Source of the DNA: Caulobacteraceae bacterium
GTDB taxonomy: Bacteria; Pseudomonadota; Alphaproteobacteria; Caulobacterales; Caulobacteraceae
DNA: 64,000 nucleotides
Assembly (NCBI GenBank): GCA_947476555.1
Contig: CANJRI010000004.1
Coordinates: 1 to 64,000 of the forward strand
Direction: 5' to 3'
The notes below the pieces were generated by a model that did not search any database, was not told the origin of the DNA, and worked only from the letters and a program-made list of their open reading frames with translations. Within the stretch, counting starts at the first letter, position 1. The number at the start of each line of letters is the position of its first letter. A program made the position numbers and the translations under genes. Shown here in pieces: positions 18,080 to 27,119 of this stretch.

Positions 18080-19135
18080 TTGGGCCAGACAATCGCGATC
18101 TCGATCGACGCCATGGGAGGCGACCACGGGGCTTCGGTCATCGTCCCGGCATGCGTCATCGCCCTGAAGACCCTGCCGCCCAACGTCCAGCTCATGCTGC
18201 ACGGCGACGAGGCGCAGGTCCGCGCCGAGATGGCCAGATGCAAGGCCCCGGCCGAACGGATCGTCGTGCGGCCCGCCGAACGGGTCATCGGCATGGACGA
18301 GAAGCCCGCCCAGGCCCTGCGACGTGGCAAGGGCACCTCCATGTGGGGCGCGGTGGAGGCCATCCGCGACGGCGAGGCCGCGGCCGCCGTCTCGGCCGGC
18401 AACACCGGCGCCCTGATGGCCATCTCCAAGCTGATCCTGCGCATGAGCATGGACCTGGACCGGCCCGCCCTGGTGGCCTCGATCCCCCACGCCAGCGGGC
18501 TCGTGACCTTCCTGGACGTTGGGGCCAACGTCGACTGCGACGCCGAGCGGCTGGTCGAGTTCGCCATCATGGGCGAGGCCTACCACCGGGCGGCCAACGG
18601 CGTGGCCCGCCCCACGGTGGGGCTGCTGAATGTTGGATCCGAGGAGATGAAGGGCCACGAGGAGGTGCGCGAGGCGCACCGTGTGCTCCGTGAGGGCCGC
18701 CTGGACCTCGACTACCGGGGCTTCGTGGAGGGCGACGACATCACCAAGGGCACGGTCGATGTGGTGGTGACCGACGGCTTCACCGGCAACATCGCCCTCA
18801 AGGCGATGGAAGGCGCCGCACGGTTCGTGACCGCGGAGTTGCGCGCGGCGCTCACCTCCGGGCCGATTTCCACCGCCGGCGCGCTTCTGGCTGGCCGCTC
18901 GCTCAGGCGGTTCAAGGAGCGCATGAGCCCGCCGCCGGCCGCGCCCCTGCTGGGCCTCAACGGCATCGTGCTAAAGTGCCACGGCGGCGCCGGCGCCGCC
19001 GACTTCGCCAAGGCGATCCAGGTGGCGGTCAACTTGGCGCAGAGCGGCTTTGCGGCCGAGATCGAACGGAACATGACCCGGCTTCCCGCCGCCCTGGCCG
19101 AGGTCGGACCCGCCGTGGCCGACGGAGCGGCCTGA
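18080..19135 (+). CDS. plsX: phosphate acyltransferase PlsX
   Basis: About 351 aa, converting acyl-ACP to acyl-phosphate for phospholipid synthesis at the membrane surface. The N-terminal block ISIDAMGGDHGASVIVPAC is diagnostic, with MGAL-type segment SAGNTGALMAISKLILR and VVVTDGFTGNIALKAMEG further on. No ATG fits the start. TTG 18080, with AAGGA about 12 bases upstream, places the family N-terminus correctly; TTG 18008 would add 24 residues. It is followed one base later by fabH. Confidence 0.93.
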   Translation: MGQTIAISIDAMGGDHGASVIVPACVIALKTLPPNVQLMLHGDEAQVRAEMARCKAPAERIVVRPAERVIGMDEKPAQALRRGKGTSMWGAVEAIRDGEAAAAVSAGNTGALMAISKLILRMSMDLDRPALVASIPHASGLVTFLDVGANVDCDAERLVEFAIMGEAYHRAANGVARPTVGLLNVGSEEMKGHEEVREAHRVLREGRLDLDYRGFVEGDDITKGTVDVVVTDGFTGNIALKAMEGAARFVTAELRAALTSGPISTAGALLAGRSLRRFKERMSPPPAAPLLGLNGIVLKCHGGAGAADFAKAIQVAVNLAQSGFAAEIERNMTRLPAALAEVGPAVADGAA

Positions 19136-19136
19136 C

Positions 19137-20117
19137 GTGTCAAAGGTTCTGCGTAGCGTTGTGACGGGTGTGGGCGGCTATCTTCCCGACCGCATCGTCT
19201 CCAACGAGGAACTGGCCCGTCGGGTGGATACCTCGGACGAGTGGATCCGCGAGCGCACCGGCATCACCCAGCGCCACCAGGCCGCCGACCACCAGCAGGT
19301 CTCGGACCTGGCGGTCGAAGCCGCCCGCCGGGCGCTGGTCGCCGCGGGGCGGACGGCGGCCGACGTGGACATGATCGTCCTGGCCACCACCACGCCCGAT
19401 CTCACCTTTCCCGCCACCGCCGCCATCGTGCAGCGCAAGCTGGGCTGCCCGATCGGGATCGCCTTCGACGTCCAGGCGGTCTGCTCGGGCTTCGTCTACG
19501 CCCTGTCGGTCGCCGATGGATTCGTGGCCCGTGGGCGCAGCCGCTGCGCCCTGGTGATCGGGGCCGAGACCATGACCCGGCTGCTGGACTGGACCGATCG
19601 CGGCACCTGCGTGCTGTTCGGGGACGGCGCTGGCGCCGTGGTGCTGGAGCCGGGGGAGGGGGCAGGGACCACCGCCGACCGCGGCCTGCTGGGCCTGGCC
19701 CTGCGCGCCGACGGCACCAAGCAGGATCTGCTCTATGTGGATGGTGGGGTCTCCACCAACCGCCAGACCGGCCACCTGCGGATGCAGGGCAACCAGGTCT
19801 TCCGCCATGCCGTGGTCAACATCTCCGAGGCCGTGGTCGCCGCCGCGGCTGACGCCGGTATCGAGGTCTCCTCGGTGGACTGGTTCATCCCCCACCAGGC
19901 CAACCAGCGCATCCTGGAGGGGGTCGCCCGCCGGCTCGGCATCGACGAGACCAAGGTGATCTCGACCATCGCCCAACATGCCAACACCTCCGCCGCCTCG
20001 ATTCCCCTGGCGCTCGACCAGGGCGTGAGGGACGGGCGCATCAAGCCGGGGCAGCTGCTTTTGATGGAAGCCATGGGCGGCGGCCTGACCTGGGGCGCCT
20101 GCGTTCTGCGTTTGTGA
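19137..20117 (+). CDS. fabH: 3-oxoacyl-ACP synthase III
   Basis: 326-aa ketoacyl synthase that starts fatty acid synthesis by condensing acetyl-CoA with malonyl-ACP. The catalytic triad is complete: Cys116 in VQAVCSGFV, His253 in WFIPHQANQRI and Asn283 in AQHANTSAAS. GTG start at 19137, one base after the plsX stop. plsX-fabH-ihfA is the standard proteobacterial order linking membrane-lipid synthesis with the nucleoid protein gene. Confidence 0.97.
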   Translation: MSKVLRSVVTGVGGYLPDRIVSNEELARRVDTSDEWIRERTGITQRHQAADHQQVSDLAVEAARRALVAAGRTAADVDMIVLATTTPDLTFPATAAIVQRKLGCPIGIAFDVQAVCSGFVYALSVADGFVARGRSRCALVIGAETMTRLLDWTDRGTCVLFGDGAGAVVLEPGEGAGTTADRGLLGLALRADGTKQDLLYVDGGVSTNRQTGHLRMQGNQVFRHAVVNISEAVVAAAADAGIEVSSVDWFIPHQANQRILEGVARRLGIDETKVISTIAQHANTSAASIPLALDQGVRDGRIKPGQLLLMEAMGGGLTWGACVLRL

Positions 20118-20184
20118 GCAAGCTTTACCGTAAGCTGCAAACCATCACTTGAAGTCTTTGAGCCAATAGGACAATCAAGGACAT

Positions 20185-20517
20185 ATGGACGATATGGCGG
20201 GGGCTAGGGTGAGCATGAAGGGTGCGACGGTCACCCGGGCCGACCTTTGCGAGGCGGTCCACGAACAGGTTGGCCTTACACGTCAGGATTGCTCTGAACT
20301 CGTCGAGCGGGTCCTGGAGCTGATGTGCCAGGCCCTGGAGCGCGGCGAACAGGTCAAGCTGTCCGGCTTCGGAGTCTTCCAGGTCCGCGCCAAGCGCGCC
20401 CGCATGGGCCGCAATCCCAAGACCGGCGAGCCCGCCGCCATCGAACCCCGCCGCGTGATCGGCTTCCGCGCCTCGCAAGTGATGAAGGCGCGAGTCGACC
20501 GGGCCCTGGCGCGGTGA
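20185..20517 (+). CDS. ihfA: integration host factor alpha subunit
   Basis: 110-aa DNA-bending protein that works as a heterodimer with IHF beta. The HU/IHF fold is complete: TRADLCEAVHEQVGLTRQDCSELVERVL helices, GEQVKLSGFGVFQVR, then the DNA-contact arm RMGRNPKTGEPAAIEPRRVIGFRAS. The ATG at 20185 has AAGGA seven bases upstream. The N-terminus (MDDMAGARVSMKG) is slightly longer than in E. coli; ATG 20215 is an alternative. Two palindromic elements separate it from the merR gene. Confidence 0.94.
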   Translation: MDDMAGARVSMKGATVTRADLCEAVHEQVGLTRQDCSELVERVLELMCQALERGEQVKLSGFGVFQVRAKRARMGRNPKTGEPAAIEPRRVIGFRASQVMKARVDRALAR

Positions 20518-20526
20518 GGGCGCCCG

Positions 20527-20575
20527 GAGCGCGTTCCGCAAACGTGGAGACCGGTTTTGCGATCAGAACGCGCTC
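20527..20575. repeat. intergenic palindromic element 1
   Basis: Nested inverted repeat: outer arms GAGCGCGTTC (20527-20536) and GAACGCGCTC (20566-20575), inner arms CGCAAA (20537-20542) and TTTGCG (20556-20561), with a 4-base bulge. It has the look of the small dispersed palindromic elements found in alphaproteobacterial intergenic regions. Only one copy is seen in this window, so the repeat status is inferred. Confidence 0.6.
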
Positions 20576-20587
20576 ACACTTTTGATT

Positions 20588-20636
20588 TAGAGCCTTTTTA
20601 TCCCGTTCAAATTTCATTTGAACGGGAAAGGCTCTA
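20588..20636. repeat. intergenic palindromic element 2
   Basis: Near-perfect hairpin: arms TAGAGCCTTT / AAAGGCTCTA enclose TCCCGTTCAAAT / ATTTGAACGGGA with a TTC loop, interrupted only by three unpaired bases. It starts 12 bp after element 1 and ends 5 bp before the merR start. It could end ihfA transcription or fold in the merR leader, though no long U run follows. Confidence 0.6.
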
Positions 20637-20641
20637 GGGCG

Positions 20642-21025
20642 GTGGCCAAGGGCCCTGACGCCTTCCGCACCATCTCCGAAGCGGCGGATGAAGTCAGTGT
20701 GCCCCAACATGTGCTCCGCTTCTGGGAGACCCGGTTCACCTTCATCAAGCCCATGAAGCGCGCCGGCGGCCGCAGGTTCTACCGGCCCGCCGATATCGCC
20801 GTGCTGCGCGGCGTCCGCCGCCTGCTCCACGACGAGGGCATGACCATCAAGGGCGTCCAGAAGCTCTACCGGGAACAGGGGATTCGTCACCTCGCCGCGG
20901 CCGGCGATGGCGGGGAGGGGCCGGCGGCCCCACCACCCTCGGTCGGTGGCGAGAACGGCCTGCTCGAAGCCCTGCACGACCTGGAGCGCGCCAAGGCGCG
21001 GCTCGATGGATTGCTGAAATCCTGA
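20642..21025 (+). CDS. MerR family transcriptional regulator
   Basis: 127 aa from GTG 20642. An upstream TTG at 20618 lies inside the palindrome and is less likely. The winged helix-turn-helix is clear: [25 protein letters not shown] followed by [39 protein letters not shown]. The C-terminal part is Gly/Pro-rich, then a short coiled helix ([19 protein letters not shown]). There are no metal-binding cysteines. A MerR gene directly after ihfA is common in alphaproteobacteria; its targets are unknown to me. Confidence 0.9.
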   Translation: MAKGPDAFRTISEAADEVSVPQHVLRFWETRFTFIKPMKRAGGRRFYRPADIAVLRGVRRLLHDEGMTIKGVQKLYREQGIRHLAAAGDGGEGPAAPPPSVGGENGLLEALHDLERAKARLDGLLKS

Positions 21026-21050
21026 GGGAAAATCTCGCCGCCCGGCCCGC

Positions 21051-21127
<77 letters not shown>

Positions 21128-21195
21128 ATGGGCCCAGGCGGCGAGGGGGGTCTTCTAGCGAGTTCTGCCCCCTCGGCAAACGTAATTTTCCCGGC

Positions 21196-21393
21196 TCACC
21201 GTCCGCGGTTCATCCAGGCGATCAGCGGAAACAGCGGCACGCCCCACAGCAGGCCCACCACCCCGTAGAAAGCCACCTGCGCGGCCCAGTGGTCCGGGAT
21301 GTGCTCGCCGACGGCGATGGCCGCGACGATGTAGAGGGTCATGAAGCCCAGGATGCCGAAGAGGCCGATGAGTTTGCGCAGGCGGGCGGGCAT
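21196..21393 (-). CDS. DUF2842 small membrane protein
   Basis: 65 aa from the ATG at 21393; longer readings upstream run into the ctaA region and are not needed. Two transmembrane helices, LIGLFGILGFMTLYIVAAIAVG and VAFYGVVGLLWGVPLFPLIAWM, are joined by EHIPDHWAAQ. This fits the DUF2842 family of alphaproteobacterial inner-membrane proteins of unknown role. It is divergent from ctaA, which inserts haem A for cytochrome oxidase. Confidence 0.8.
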   Translation of the reverse strand: MPARLRKLIGLFGILGFMTLYIVAAIAVGEHIPDHWAAQVAFYGVVGLLWGVPLFPLIAWMNRGR

Positions 21394-21491
21394 GGAGCGC
21401 TCATAGCGGGCTGGAGAGATCGACGTAACCCCGTTAAGAGGCGCCGCAGAAAACGCCAAAGTTCGGCCCCGAAATCCGGCCACCACCGCAC

Positions 21492-22523
21492 ATGACCTCA
21501 TTCCTGCGTTCAGACCGATCCAAGGCCGTGGCCGTCTGGCTGTTCGTCGTGGCGGCCTTCGTGCTGGCCATGGTGGTGGTGGGCGGCGCGACCCGCCTGA
21601 CGGGCTCCGGCCTTTCCATCACCGAATGGCGGCCGGTGACCGGCGCGATTCCGCCCCTCGGAGACGCCGCCTGGCAGGCCGAGTTCGCCAGGTACCGCCA
21701 GATCCCCCAGTACGCCCAGGTCAACCTCGGCATGGGCCTCGCCGACTTCAAGGCGATCTACTGGTGGGAATGGTCCCATCGGCTGCTGGGCCGGCTGACC
21801 GGTCTGGTGTTCTTCCTCCCCTTCCTGGTCTTCGCGATCCGCCGCGAGATCCCCCGCCGGCTGTTCCTGCGCCTGGGGGTGATCTTCGTGCTGGGCGCTC
21901 TGCAGGGGGCGATCGGCTGGTGGATGGTGGCGAGCGGCCTTTCGGAGCGGGTGCAGGTCGCGCCCGAGCGACTTATGGTTCACCTGGGCCTGGCCTTCGC
22001 CCTGCTGGGCGCGCTGGTCTGGACGGGTCTCGACGCCTGGGCCGGCGGCGCGCGCCAGACCCTGCCCAGCCCCTGGGGCCGGCGGGCCAATCTGCTGATC
22101 GGCCTGATCGGACTGCAGATCCTGCTGGGCGCCCTTGTGGCCGGCAACGACGCCGGGCTGGTCTACAACGACTGGCCGCTGATGAACGGGCGACTGATCC
22201 CCGAGGCCTATGCCGGGGAGGGCGTCTGGGCCACCCTGGCCCACAGCGCTGGCGCCGTTCAGCTCCACCACCGGCTGGTCGCCTATGTGCTGACCGCGGT
22301 CGCGCTGGCGATCGGCTGGGCGGCGTGGCGATCCAATTACCTGGCGCGGGAATCCAAGGCGTTGGCGATGGCGACAGCGGCCGCCGTGCTCCTGCAGGCC
22401 ACGCTGGGCGTCGCGACCCTGCTGGCCGGCGTTCCCATCGCCCTGGGGATCGCCCACCAGGTGGCCGCAGCCCTCGTGTTGCTCCTCGCGATCACCTTCG
22501 CCTGGCGGGTGCGGCGCATCTAG
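21492..22523 (+). CDS. ctaA: heme A synthase (COX15/CtaA family)
   Basis: 343-aa inner-membrane protein with about eight helices that oxidises haem O to haem A for aa3-type oxidases. The first periplasmic loop has [21 protein letters not shown]. Conserved histidines are seen in [30 protein letters not shown] and GIAHQVAAA, two His in each half, as in type 2 CtaA proteins. Start ATG 21492. No cytochrome oxidase genes are in the window. Confidence 0.94.
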   Translation: MTSFLRSDRSKAVAVWLFVVAAFVLAMVVVGGATRLTGSGLSITEWRPVTGAIPPLGDAAWQAEFARYRQIPQYAQVNLGMGLADFKAIYWWEWSHRLLGRLTGLVFFLPFLVFAIRREIPRRLFLRLGVIFVLGALQGAIGWWMVASGLSERVQVAPERLMVHLGLAFALLGALVWTGLDAWAGGARQTLPSPWGRRANLLIGLIGLQILLGALVAGNDAGLVYNDWPLMNGRLIPEAYAGEGVWATLAHSAGAVQLHHRLVAYVLTAVALAIGWAAWRSNYLARESKALAMATAAAVLLQATLGVATLLAGVPIALGIAHQVAAALVLLLAITFAWRVRRI

Positions 22524-22611
22524 ACGGATAAAAGTCGCGGTATAGTAATACCCATATGTTTAGTGCGATGTTTTCATGTGGTTTTTCGGTGCGTCCGGAT
22601 TTTTCGAAGCG

Positions 22612-22640
22612 TTGACATTCACGCCTTCAACCGGCATATG
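22612..22640 (+). promoter_or_regulatory. candidate sigma-70 promoter of rplM-rpsI
   Basis: A perfect -35 element TTGACA (22612-22617) is followed after 17 bp by CATATG (22635-22640). Transcription would start near 22648, leaving a leader of about 50 nt before the rplM ATG. It lies in the 174-bp gap after ctaA, which otherwise holds no gene. Confidence 0.5.
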
Positions 22641-22697
22641 CCCCGCCTCACCACGGGGCGGCGTCCGCTTCCCCGCCAGTTTTACGGATCGTCCCTC

Positions 22698-23174
22698 ATG
22701 CTGAAGAGCACTACGGCTTCGCTGAAGCCCGCCGAGGTCGAGAAGAAGTGGATCGTGATCGACGCCGAGAACGCCGTAGTCGGCCGCCTCGCTTCGTTCA
22801 TCGCCATGCGTCTTCGCGGCAAGCATCGCCCTGACTACACCCCGAACGTCGATTGCGGTGACATGGTCGTCGTCGTCAACGCCGAGAAGGTGACGCTCAC
22901 CGGCAAGAAGCTGACCGACAAGATCTACTATCGCCACACCGGTCACCCGGGCGGCGTGAAAAAGCGCATCGCCGGCACCGTGCTGAGCGGTAAGTTCCCC
23001 GAGCGCGTCCTTGAAAAGGCCGTCGAGCGGATGCTGCCCAAGGAAAGCCCCTTGGCGCGCGCCCAGCTCACCCATCTGCGCATCTACGCCGGCGGTGAGC
23101 ATCCGCATGCGGCCCAGAACCCCCAAACCATCGCGTTCGCCGACCTGAACGCCAAGAACGTTCGGAGCGCGTAA
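22698..23174 (+). CDS. rplM: 50S ribosomal protein L13
   Basis: 158-aa primary-assembly protein of the large ribosomal subunit. The start ATG 22698 gives [20 protein letters not shown], then the invariant [12 protein letters not shown] and [18 protein letters not shown]-type [17 protein letters not shown] and [14 protein letters not shown]. The upstream in-frame codons from 22563 precede the promoter and are not part of the gene. The stop overlaps the rpsI ATG by one base. Confidence 0.97.
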   Translation: MLKSTTASLKPAEVEKKWIVIDAENAVVGRLASFIAMRLRGKHRPDYTPNVDCGDMVVVVNAEKVTLTGKKLTDKIYYRHTGHPGGVKKRIAGTVLSGKFPERVLEKAVERMLPKESPLARAQLTHLRIYAGGEHPHAAQNPQTIAFADLNAKNVRSA

Positions 23175-23662
23175 TGAGCGAAGGCGCCACCACCGAGGCC
23201 ACTGGCTTCGACGCCCTGAAGGGCATGGGCACCCAGGCCGAGGACACCATCGTCCGCGAGCCCAAGATCGACGCTCAAGGGCGCTCCTACGCGACCGGCA
23301 AGCGCAAGAACGCCATCGCCCGCGTCTGGATCAAGCCGGGCAAGGGTTCGATCACCATCAACGACCGCGATCAGCAAGTGTATTTCGCCCGCCCGGTGCT
23401 GCGCATGATGCTGGCCCAGCCCTTCGAGCTCACCGACCGCGCCGGTCAGTTCGACGTGATCGCCACGGTCGAAGGCTCGGGCCTCTCCGGCCAGGCCGGC
23501 GCCCTGCGACACGCGATCTCCAAGGCCCTGACCTACTACGAGCCCGGCCTGCGCTGGGTGCTCAAGCCGCATGGTCTGCTGACCCGCGACTCCCGCGTCG
23601 TGGAGCGCAAGAAGTACGGCAAGGCCAAGGCCCGACGCAGCTTCCAGTTCTCGAAGCGCTAA
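23174..23662 (+). CDS. rpsI: 30S ribosomal protein S9
   Basis: 162 aa with a roughly 35-residue acidic N-terminal extension ([17 protein letters not shown]) before the S9 core. The core [25 protein letters not shown] and [15 protein letters not shown] is followed by the basic C-terminal tail [11 protein letters not shown], which reaches tRNA in the P site. Such N-terminal extensions are common in Caulobacterales S9. Coupled to rplM (TAATG) and ended by a strong terminator. Confidence 0.97.
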   Translation: MSEGATTEATGFDALKGMGTQAEDTIVREPKIDAQGRSYATGKRKNAIARVWIKPGKGSITINDRDQQVYFARPVLRMMLAQPFELTDRAGQFDVIATVEGSGLSGQAGALRHAISKALTYYEPGLRWVLKPHGLLTRDSRVVERKKYGKAKARRSFQFSKR

Positions 23663-23686
23663 GCTCGCGAGCATTCGTGTTTGCAG

Positions 23687-23721
23687 GGGCGCTTCGGGCA
23701 ACCGAAGCGCCCTTTCTCTTT
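23687..23721 (+). terminator. rho-independent terminator after rpsI
   Basis: A perfect 11-bp stem (GGGCGCTTCGG / CCGAAGCGCCC) with a short GCAA loop is followed by TTTCTCTTT. It lies 25 bp past the rpsI stop and 14 bp before the argC start. Confidence 0.9.
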
Positions 23722-23734
23722 GGGGATGAGTCCA

Positions 23735-24712
23735 ATGGCCCACACGGTCTTCATCGACGGCGAGGCTGGCACCACCGGCCTGCAGATCCGCGAGCGGCTG
23801 GACGCGCGGACCGACATCGAAGTCGTCTCGATCGATCCGGCCCGCCGCAAGGATTCTGACGCCCGCGCCGAACTGTTGAACGGCGTCGACGCCGTGGTCC
23901 TGTGCCTTCCCGACGACGCCGCCAGGGAAGCCGTCGGCCTGATCGCCTCCAACAGCGTCAAGGTCGTGGACGCCTCCACGGCCTACCGGGTCGCGCCCGG
24001 CTGGACCTATGGGTTCGCCGAGATGGCCCGCGAGCAGCGCGATGCGATTCGGACCGCGACCCGGGTCTCCAACCCCGGCTGCTACCCCACGGGCTTCATC
24101 GGCCTGGTGCGACCGCTGGTGGCGGCGGGACTGATCCCGCCCGACTTCCCGGCGACCGTCAACGCCATCTCCGGCTATTCGGGGGGCGGCAAGGGGCTGA
24201 TCGCCGAGTTCGACGCGCCAGCGCCCGCGGGGACCAGCGACGCCTATCGGCCCTACGGCCTCAACCTGGCGCACAAGCACCTGGCGGAAATGCAGACCTA
24301 CGCCGGCCTCTCCCACGCGCCGCTGTTCGCTCCCTCCGTGGGCCGCTTCGCCCAGGGCATGATCGTGGAGATCCCGCTGCAGCTCTGGGCTCTGCCCGGC
24401 AAACCGTCGCCGAAGGATCTGCACGCGGCTCTGGAAGGCGCCTACGCCGGTGAGCGGTTCGTGGAGGTAGCCAGCTGGGACGAGTGCCTCGATCTGCAGA
24501 AGGCCCGCGCGGGCGCCGGTGGCTATGTCCGGGACCTGGATCCGGAGGCCCTGAACGGCACCAACCGCATGCGGCTGCACGTCTTCGGCGCGGCGGACGG
24601 CGGGCAGGCTCGGCTGGTGGCGGTGCTCGACAACCTCGGCAAGGGAGCCTCGGGCGCGGCCGTTCAGAACCTGAACCTGATGCTGGGACTTGAAGAGAGC
24701 GCGGGCCTCTAG
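23735..24712 (+). CDS. argC: N-acetyl-gamma-glutamyl-phosphate reductase, type 2
   Basis: 325-aa NADPH enzyme of arginine synthesis, the short type 2 form. It starts with VFIDGEAGTTGLQIRERL, the N-terminal nucleotide loop of this type. Catalytic Cys116 lies in VSNPGCYPTGF, and INAISGYSGGGKGLI and HAPLFAPSVGRF follow. ATG 23735 has GGGGA eight bases upstream and is preferred to ATG 23726. It is the first gene after the rplM-rpsI terminator. Confidence 0.94.
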   Translation: MAHTVFIDGEAGTTGLQIRERLDARTDIEVVSIDPARRKDSDARAELLNGVDAVVLCLPDDAAREAVGLIASNSVKVVDASTAYRVAPGWTYGFAEMAREQRDAIRTATRVSNPGCYPTGFIGLVRPLVAAGLIPPDFPATVNAISGYSGGGKGLIAEFDAPAPAGTSDAYRPYGLNLAHKHLAEMQTYAGLSHAPLFAPSVGRFAQGMIVEIPLQLWALPGKPSPKDLHAALEGAYAGERFVEVASWDECLDLQKARAGAGGYVRDLDPEALNGTNRMRLHVFGAADGGQARLVAVLDNLGKGASGAAVQNLNLMLGLEESAGL

Positions 24713-24754
24713 GGGTCTTGCATCCGAGCCGATCAGACGCACCTAATAGGGGTC

Positions 24755-25225
24755 ATGAGTACGATCACTTCTCACCGCCGGGCTTTCCTGCTGGGCGTCT
24801 CGGGCCTGGCCTTGGCGGGTCCCGCGGGCGCGCAAACCAACTGGCGCCGAATTTCGGACGCCGAATGGCGCAAGCGGCTGACGCCGGCCTCCTACCGCGT
24901 GCTGCGCCACGCGGACACCGAGCCGCCGGGCTACAGCCCCCTGAACCACGAGAAGCGCCAAGGCACGTTCGTCTGCGCCGGTTGTGATCTGCCGCTGTTC
25001 CGCTCGGAGTGGAAGTACGAGAGCGGCACGGGCTGGCCGAGCTTCTGGAGGGCGATGCCCAACGCGGTGGGCACCAAGACCGACCTGAAGATCGGCTATC
25101 CGCGCACCGAGTACCACTGCGCGCGCTGCGGCGGGCACCACGGCCACATCTTCGACGATGGCCCCAAGCCCACCGGCAAACGCTACTGCAACAATGGCCT
25201 CGCCCTGAAGTTCGTGCCCACCTAG
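24755..25225 (+). CDS. msrB: exported peptide-methionine (R)-S-oxide reductase
   Basis: 156 aa. The N-terminus SHRRAFLLGVSGLALAGPAGA is a signal with a twin-arginine pattern, so the enzyme is probably folded before export and repairs oxidised methionine in periplasmic proteins. The MsrB domain is complete: zinc cysteines C74/C77 and C122/C125, GTGWPSFW, and the active-site Cys145 in RYCNNGLALKF. It stands alone between argC and an exported protein gene. Confidence 0.93.
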   Translation: MSTITSHRRAFLLGVSGLALAGPAGAQTNWRRISDAEWRKRLTPASYRVLRHADTEPPGYSPLNHEKRQGTFVCAGCDLPLFRSEWKYESGTGWPSFWRAMPNAVGTKTDLKIGYPRTEYHCARCGGHHGHIFDDGPKPTGKRYCNNGLALKFVPT

Positions 25226-25255
25226 GCGCCGCCGACGCCGTATGAGGAGATAGTC

Positions 25256-25747
25256 ATGCGATTACATGGGTTTCTCGTGGCAGCCTCGGTCGTTGTGCTT
25301 TCGGCTTCCGCCGTTCCGCCGACCGCTGGCGCGGCGGAGGTGGGATCGATCTTCTCCTGCGGCGCGGACCAGGGCGAGCAACTGGCGTGCAGCATCAGCG
25401 CCCCGGGCCGCGACCGCGCTAAGGCCGCCTTCCGCAGGACGCTGGACACTGGGCGCCCGGCGACCTGGCGTGACCCGCCTACCGGGGCCAGGGGCCGGAT
25501 CGCGGTCATCGACAACCCGCCCGCCCTGGGCGAGGACTATGGCAGACCTCCCTTCGGGGCGGACTTCGGCACGCCCATCTCCTTCACCGAGCCGCCGGCG
25601 GGCCTCAGGCCAATCCGGGCCGTGAGCAATGTCAGGGATGGCTGCCGGCTAGTGCAGCAGACCATCACCCTCCCAGGCCAGCGGCCTGCGATCCAGCGGT
25701 TCCGCGCCTGCCGCGAGCGCGGGGAATGGCAGGTGGAAGTCCTCTGA
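25256..25747 (+). CDS. secreted 17-kDa surface-antigen-like protein
   Basis: 163 aa with a signal peptide (MRLHGFLVAASVVVLSASAV). The mature part has a two-part pattern, TLDTGRPATWRDPPTGARGRI and then GCRLVQQTITLPGQRPAIQRFRACRERGEWQV, resembling the C-terminal domain of RT0821/17-kDa antigen proteins in alphaproteobacteria. It lacks a glycine-zipper stretch and a lipobox. Function unknown; probably envelope-associated. Confidence 0.65.
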   Translation: MRLHGFLVAASVVVLSASAVPPTAGAAEVGSIFSCGADQGEQLACSISAPGRDRAKAAFRRTLDTGRPATWRDPPTGARGRIAVIDNPPALGEDYGRPPFGADFGTPISFTEPPAGLRPIRAVSNVRDGCRLVQQTITLPGQRPAIQRFRACRERGEWQVEVL

Positions 25748-25772
25748 CTGGCGCTGGCCGGGGGCTCAGGTC

Positions 25773-26540
25773 TTATGTCGCGCCCGCGCCCGCCTTGGGC
25801 GCGGCGGCCGGCTGGGAGACGGGCGGCTGGCGGATCCGGCCGGCGCCCGAGATATCGGTTTCCAGCTGAGCGGGGCGGGTGAGCAGTTCGATCTCGCCCA
25901 TCCCTGAGATTTCCAGCCGCGCCCGGTCGGTGGGCGCTACGGTTGCTTTTCCGGCGCCGGAGATCTCAACCTCGGCCTCGCGCGCCTTCAGCCCGCTCAG
26001 GTCGCCGTCGCCAGCCCCGGAAATGTCCAGTGTCACAGCGCGGGTCTGGCCGCTCACATCCACCTCGGATGCGCCGGAGACGTTCAGCGACAGGGTGTCC
26101 TGGTCGTAGCCCTCGATCGTCAGCTTATTGGCGCCGGACAGATTGAATTTGGAGACGTCGGGTGCGGTCAGGACGATCCGCAGCATGCTCCCGCGCCGAT
26201 GGCGCGAGCCGGCGCGGATCTGCCCGCCGTCTTCGATTTCGACACGGTCGAGCAACCGGGCAGGGCCCGAGATCGTCAGGCTGGGCGGCCCCGCCTTCTG
26301 CACGTAGCGAATCTCCGCGGCCGCGCGGACCCGCAGGGTGTCGCCGCCGGTCCAGGTGAAGTTGCGGGTCTCCGTGGGCCCGGAGACCTCACCTTCGTAG
26401 TCATAGTTCCGGTGGCGGTGGACCCAGTCCCAGCCGCCTTGGGTGAAGGCGTCCGGGCCGGCGATGGCGATGGCGGCCATCAGGGTGGCGACGCAGAGCG
26501 CGAAGCCGACGGCGGCGATCATGACAAGCGCGCGGATCAT
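25773..26540 (-). CDS. DUF2807 (GIN domain) exported beta-helix protein
   Basis: 255 aa. One N-terminal hydrophobic helix (IRALVMIAAVGFALCVATLMAAIAIA) anchors or exports it. The mature part is a repetitive beta structure with recurring units such as NLSGANKLTIEG, NVSGASEVDVSG, DISGAGDGDLSG and EISGAGKATVAP, the mark of the head-GIN (putative auto-transporter adhesin-like) domain. It is the third gene of the padR operon. Envelope sensing or surface display is a guess; no activity is known. Confidence 0.8.
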   Translation of the reverse strand: MIRALVMIAAVGFALCVATLMAAIAIAGPDAFTQGGWDWVHRHRNYDYEGEVSGPTETRNFTWTGGDTLRVRAAAEIRYVQKAGPPSLTISGPARLLDRVEIEDGGQIRAGSRHRRGSMLRIVLTAPDVSKFNLSGANKLTIEGYDQDTLSLNVSGASEVDVSGQTRAVTLDISGAGDGDLSGLKAREAEVEISGAGKATVAPTDRARLEISGMGEIELLTRPAQLETDISGAGRIRQPPVSQPAAAPKAGAGAT

Positions 26541-26558
26541 CCGAGTTCTCCCAAAATC

Positions 26559-27119
26559 TTAGGATTCAAGGGCCGGCTTGAGCAGCCGGTAGTGCAGGCG
26601 CCCGTACCAGACCAGGGCGTTGATCAGGCCGATGCTGGCCAGAGTGACCACCGCGCCCAGCGAGGCCGAGCCGGCCATGACGCCGATCCCGGCGAGGAGG
26701 GCTGCGGCTATGCCGCCCGGAAAGCCCGCGAAGGGCCCCACCACGAAGATCCCGCCGCCAGCGAACATCCCGACCACGGAAGCGACCCCCAGGGCGAACA
26801 GCACCCCGATCACCGGCATCAGCACCGGCAGGAGGATGAGGACGTCGATGGCGCCCAGGCCCAGGACCGCGGCGATGGCGCCTGCGGCCGCGCCCGGGCT
26901 ACGCTCCGACTTCCAGCGCGAAAGGCTGCTCTCGGCCCGGATCTCGCGGGCCAGGCGCCCTGGATCGCCGAGGGCGGCGGCGACCTCGGCCTCGGTGCGG
27001 CCGGCGGCTTCGCCCTCGGCGAAGTGGGTCTCGTAGTCCGAGATGATATCGGCCACGGCTTGCGCGGGCAGGCCGGTCAGCCCGTCACGCAACCGGGCGA
27101 TGAAAGCCTGGCGTGTCAT
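26559..27119 (-). CDS. DUF1700 membrane protein
   Basis: 186 aa. A cytoplasmic N-terminal helical part is typical of DUF1700: MTRQAFIARLRDGLTGLPAQAVADIISDYETHF is its opening, followed by AALGDPGRLAREIRAES. About four membrane helices follow. These proteins are regularly encoded beside PadR regulators and GIN-domain proteins. Its start codon overlaps the padR stop (ATGA-type), and the DUF2807 gene starts 18 bp after its stop. Confidence 0.8.
   Translation of the reverse strand: MTRQAFIARLRDGLTGLPAQAVADIISDYETHFAEGEAAGRTEAEVAAALGDPGRLAREIRAESSLSRWKSERSPGAAAGAIAAVLGLGAIDVLILLPVLMPVIGVLFALGVASVVGMFAGGGIFVVGPFAGFPGGIAAALLAGIGVMAGSASLGAVVTLASIGLINALVWYGRLHYRLLKPALES

Noticed and set aside
20618-20641. 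TTG start of merR inside the palindrome
   Set aside because: It would put the first codons in the stem of a 49-bp hairpin; GTG 20642 gives the normal MerR N-terminus.
22640-22659. GCCCCG / CGGGGC hairpin before rplM as an L13 leader or terminator
   Set aside because: It overlaps the likely -10 and start point of the promoter at 22612-22640 and has no U run.
23084-24742. 552-codon minus-strand reading frame across rpsI and argC
   Set aside because: Antisense to two well conserved genes and runs through the rpsI terminator hairpin.
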